From JAEZBP01 sp963832725 (GTDB lineage: Bacteria > Myxococcota_A > Polyangia > Polyangiales > Sandaracinaceae): 64,000 nucleotides of DNA. A program made the position numbers and the translations under genes. This document shows, in pieces, positions 61,209 through 64,000 of this stretch. The DNA is taken from the NCBI GenBank assembly GCA_963832725.1, contig CAWHVG010000003.1, positions 1,922,001 to 1,986,000 of the forward strand, in the 5' to 3' direction. The notes under the pieces were generated by a model, which did no database searches, was not told where the DNA came from, and saw only the letters and a list, made by a program, of their open reading frames with translations. Numbering within the stretch: the stretch's first letter is position 1; each line of letters opens with the position of its first letter.

Positions 61209-62722
61209 TCATCGGGCTCCGTAGCCGACGAAGAGCGGCGAGCCAGCGCGGGCGCGACTCTCCGGACGACGGCGCCGCCGAGCCCGTCTGCGAGCCGCCC
61301 GGCGCGCCGCCCGATCCGCCGCAGGCGCTCCCTCCGCCTCGGTCCCGGTGCTGCCGGTCGTGTTGCCGTCCGCGGTGCTGTTGTCGCCGGTCCGCGGTGC
61401 TGGTCGCCGGTCGCAGGGTTCTCGGTCGCAGGGTTCTCGGTCGCAGTGTTGCCGATCGCAGGGTTCTCGGTCGCAGCACGGTCCGATGCAGCGCCTTCTG
61501 GGGCCTGCGCGAGCGTGACCGGGGCCGAATCGACCGTCGCCGGCATGGTGGACGGCGCCGACCACGGTCGCGCCAACACCAGCCCTGCCGCCAGCCCCGA
61601 GGTCGCGAGGAGCAGCGCCGCTCCGCCGGCCCACGCGACCTTCCGACTCCGTCGCGGCCGAGCTTCGACGGCGGCCGAGGCGCTCGGCTCGTTCAGGCCG
61701 ACCCGGATCTCCGAGAGGCGCGCGGTGATGCTCTCGGCCCGCTCCCGCCGATCGTCCTCGAAGAGCGAGGCGCAGTACTCCCCGACGTCGCGCGGACCCT
61801 CGAGCAGCGCGATCTCGTGGATGAGCGGCTCGAGCTCGTCCGCCACCTCGGCCGCGGTCAGAGGGCGATGCTCGGGAGACTTGGCCAGGAGCCGGAGGAG
61901 GAGCGATACGACCTCGGGCGGGGTGTCCTGCCGATAGTCGTCGATGTCGGGGGGCGGCTCGTCGAGAATCCGCCGGGCCGTCTCCCTGAGCTCGCCGCCG
62001 CCGTAGAGCGTCGCCCCGGAGAGGAGCTCGAAGAAGACCACCCCGAGCGAGAAGAGGTCGGCCCGCCGGTCGATGTCCTGGTAGAGCAGCTGCTCGGGCG
62101 ACATGTAGCTGAACTTCCCCTTCAGCGCGCCGGTCGCCGTCTTGGACATGCGCCCCATCGCCCTGGCGACGCCGAAGTCCATCACGCGGGCCACCCCGTC
62201 GTAGCCGACGATCAGGTTGTGGGGAGAGATGTCGCGATGGATGATCTCGAGGGGCGCCCCCGCGGTGTCGCGCTGCTCGTGCGCGGCGTGCAGGCCGCGC
62301 GCAGCCTGCGCCACGATCCGCAGCGCGACCTGGAGCGGGACCGACTCCTCGCGTCCCCTCACCCGTCGGATGAGGCGCGCGAGGGAGACGCCCTCGATGT
62401 AGTCCATGAGGAGGTAGGGGCCCTCCTCGTCCTGCCCGAGATCGACCACGCCGACTGCGTTCGGGTGGCTGATCATGCCGGCGATCCGGGCCTCGTCGAG
62501 GAACATGGACCAGTACTCGGGCTCGGCGAGGAGCGCCGGGTGGGGCCGCTTGAGGGCGAAGAGGCGCTCGAAGCGCGCCTGAGACGAGCTGTCGTGAGAC
62601 GCGCCGAGCTCCTCGCGGCGCACGACGAGATCCACCCGGCCCATCCCGCCCCGCGCGAGCTCGCAGACCGCGATCCAAGGTCGCGCTCCCGCCTCTGCCC
62701 GCGTGCCGATCATCCCGGACAT
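61209..62722 (-). CDS. Pkn-type transmembrane Ser/Thr protein kinase
   Basis: About 503 residues. Kinase motifs: VCELARGGMGRVDLVV (glycine loop), RLFALKRPHPALL (Lys), IIHRDISPHNLIVGYDG (HRD catalytic loop), ARVMDFGVARAMGRMS (DFG), KFSYMSPEQLLYQDIDRRAD (SPE). RKVAWAGGAALLLATSGLAA is a single membrane span, then a low-complexity Asn/Thr/Pro tail (ATENPA repeats). Near 61395 the frame shifts and ends GSPLFVGYGAR at 61209; the unshifted frame would run on without a plausible end. Signals across the inner membrane; partners are probably the PEGA protein and the cysteine-rich lipoprotein downstream. Confidence 0.82.
61411..61475 (-). repeat. 15-bp repeat in the kinase tail
   Basis: Four near-copies of TCGCAGGGTTCTCGG encode ATENPA-type units after the membrane span. 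Slippage here may account for the adjoining frame change near 61395. Confidence 0.7.
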
Positions 62723-62845
62723 CCTCGAAAACTCTATCACGGCCGATCTTACGAAACGTGCGCGGGTCGGTCGGCGGGAGCGCGCGAGGTAAGCGCGCCA
62801 CGCTCGCGGCTCGGCGACGCTGTCGTTCGACACGAGGAGGTCGCG

Positions 62846-64000
62846 ATGGCGTTTGGATACGACGAGGCGTTTTCCCGAAACCTGGGCTGGCTGAGCCGCT
62901 GGGATCAGCAGCTCCTGAGGGACAAGCGGGTGGCGATCGCCGGAATGGGCGGGGTCGGGGGCGCACACCTCCTCACCCTCGCGCGCCTCGGGATCGGTCG
63001 ATTCCACATCGCGGACTTCGATCGCTTCGAGCTCGGCAACTTCAACCGCCAGGTCGGCGCGACGATGAGCACCATCGGTCGGTCCAAGGTCCGCGCGATG
63101 GAGGCGATGGCGCGCGACATCAACCCGACCCTCGACCTCGTCAGCTTCGAGGAGGGGGTGCACGCGGAGTGCCTCGACGCGTTCCTCGACGGCGTCGACC
63201 TCTTCGTGGACGGGCTCGACATCTACGCGATCGAGGTGAGGCGCACGCTCTTCGCGCGCTGCCGAGAGCTCGGGATCCCCGCCATCACCGCGGCACCGGT
63301 CGGGTTCGGTACGGGCTACGTCGTCTTCGATCCGGAGGGCATGTCCTTCGACGAATACGCCGACCAGGCGAAGAGCGAGGGCCTCGACCGGACCATCAAC
63401 CTCCTCACCGCGGCCGCGCCGAAGCCGATGGCGCTGCGCTACCTGAGCGAGCCCGAGTTCGCCGACCTCCGGGGCGGCCGCGGGCCCTCCACCCCGGTCG
63501 GCGTCCAGCTCTGCGCGGGGGTCGTCGGCGCGGCCGCGGTCAAGATCCTCCTCGGGCGCGGCGTCGTGCGGCCCGCTCCGTACTTCCACCAGTTCGACGC
63601 CTTCCACGACCGCTTCGTCTCGGGGCGCCTCGCCGGATGGCGGAAGGTGCCCCACCGGCTGGTGCGCTTCCTCTTCAAGCGGTCGGTCGAAGGCAAGCGC
63701 TCCCCCGCGCCCGCCCGAGACACGCCGGTGACCTCGCCCCGCGGCGTGCTGGAGGAGATCCTCGATGAGGCCCGCTGGGCGCCGAGCGGCGACAACGACC
63801 AGCCGTGGCGCTTCGTCATCGAGGGGCCCGAGCGCGTTCGGCTCCGGGTCGCGCGTCAGGACAACGTCTACGACCTCGACGGGCTCGGGACCCTGCTGAG
63901 CATCGGGTGCTTCGTCGAGACCGCGCGGATCGCCGCCTCCCAGCGAGGGCGCGCGCTCGACGTCGAGGTGCACGGCCCCGACGCGTTGACGCTGCGCTTC
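62846..64000 (+). CDS. ThiF/E1-like adenylyltransferase fused to a nitroreductase-like domain (partial, runs off window)
   Basis: GAGGAGG lies about 5 bases before ATG 62846. At least 385 residues before the window end. The E1-like part has RVAIAGMGGVGGAHLLTLAR (nucleotide loop, residues about 30-49), FHIADFDRFELGNFNRQVGA with the Asp and Arg typical of ThiF/MoeB, and SKVRAMEAMARDINPTLDLV. From about residue 300 a nitroreductase-like segment begins (GVLEEILDEARWAPSGDNDQ, PWRFVI), the N-terminus of FMN-dependent nitroreductases. The same fusion occurs in mycobacterial Rv1355c-type proteins of uncertain role. It is divergent from the kinase gene. Confidence 0.82.
   Translation, partial: MAFGYDEAFSRNLGWLSRWDQQLLRDKRVAIAGMGGVGGAHLLTLARLGIGRFHIADFDRFELGNFNRQVGATMSTIGRSKVRAMEAMARDINPTLDLVSFEEGVHAECLDAFLDGVDLFVDGLDIYAIEVRRTLFARCRELGIPAITAAPVGFGTGYVVFDPEGMSFDEYADQAKSEGLDRTINLLTAAAPKPMALRYLSEPEFADLRGGRGPSTPVGVQLCAGVVGAAAVKILLGRGVVRPAPYFHQFDAFHDRFVSGRLAGWRKVPHRLVRFLFKRSVEGKRSPAPARDTPVTSPRGVLEEILDEARWAPSGDNDQPWRFVIEGPERVRLRVARQDNVYDLDGLGTLLSIGCFVETARIAASQRGRALDVEVHGPDALTLRF

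Noticed and set aside
61400..61480. CRISPR-like short repeats
   Set aside because: Only four 15-bp units, without unique spacers of constant length, inside the kinase coding region.
60704..63973. Minus-strand extension of the kinase frame above 62722
   Set aside because: The part above 62722 is antisense to the well-defined ThiF-nitroreductase gene and has no kinase-related features.

Overview
This is GC-rich DNA (about 70% G+C) from a gliding, predatory or saprophytic type of bacterium, most likely a myxobacterium (Polyangiales, Sandaracinus-like). That placement is inferred from cysteine-rich surface lipoproteins, a Pkn-type Ser/Thr kinase, a VgrG/DUF2169/pentapeptide/DUF3540/DUF4150 cassette, SNF2-SWIM partners and many secreted lipoproteins of unknown role. 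No rRNA, tRNA or CRISPR array was recognised.

Layout. 1-5.97 kb: unrecognised genes, a split HNH endonuclease, and a nuclease-like gene paired with a broken PIN-domain gene. 6.07-12.17 kb: a compact drmA-drmB-drmC cassette, the core of the DISARM anti-phage system, with no methyltransferase, drmD or drmE beside it, and with drmA interrupted by three single-base frame breaks. A transposase scrap follows. 12.8-24.0 kb: a lipid-anchored SPFH protein, a cysteine-rich lipoprotein, a SNF2 helicase with a SWIM zinc-finger partner carrying a histone-H1-like tail, a Sel1-type protein and a large lipoprotein resembling rhamnogalacturonan-lyase (RIFT-barrel) proteins. 24.2-30.9 kb: an ion and membrane-stress group (slipin, channel-like protein, MscS-like channel, H+-pumping P-type ATPase, secreted protein, YihY/BrkB protein).

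31.1-41.5 kb (minus strand): a secretion-spike locus reading DUF2169-pentapeptide protein, second pentapeptide protein, DUF3540, DUF4150 (PAAR-like), VgrG, small coiled-coil protein, and two tandemly duplicated secreted proteins of lower G+C that look like VgrG-linked cargo. 41.9-46.5 kb: lipoprotein esterase, carotenoid oxygenase, c-type-haem-motif lipoprotein. 46.7-51.4 kb: LysR regulator, ArfB-type ribosome rescue hydrolase, and an overlapping ureide operon (allantoinase, allantoicase, OHCU decarboxylase, HIU hydrolase) that takes hydroxyisourate to ureidoglycolate and urea. 51.7-58.5 kb: TolB-like lipoprotein with a CxxCH site, a secreted three-repeat protein, a lipoprotein esterase, a zinc-ribbon membrane protein, a small helical protein and a methyltransferase. 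58.7-64 kb: kinase, PEGA-domain protein and cysteine-rich lipoprotein in one direction, then a ThiF-nitroreductase fusion cut by the window end.

A caution for the whole window: at least 17 single-base frame breaks interrupt otherwise well-conserved genes. This looks more like indel errors in a draft assembly than mass pseudogenisation, so genes described as frameshifted may be intact in the organism.
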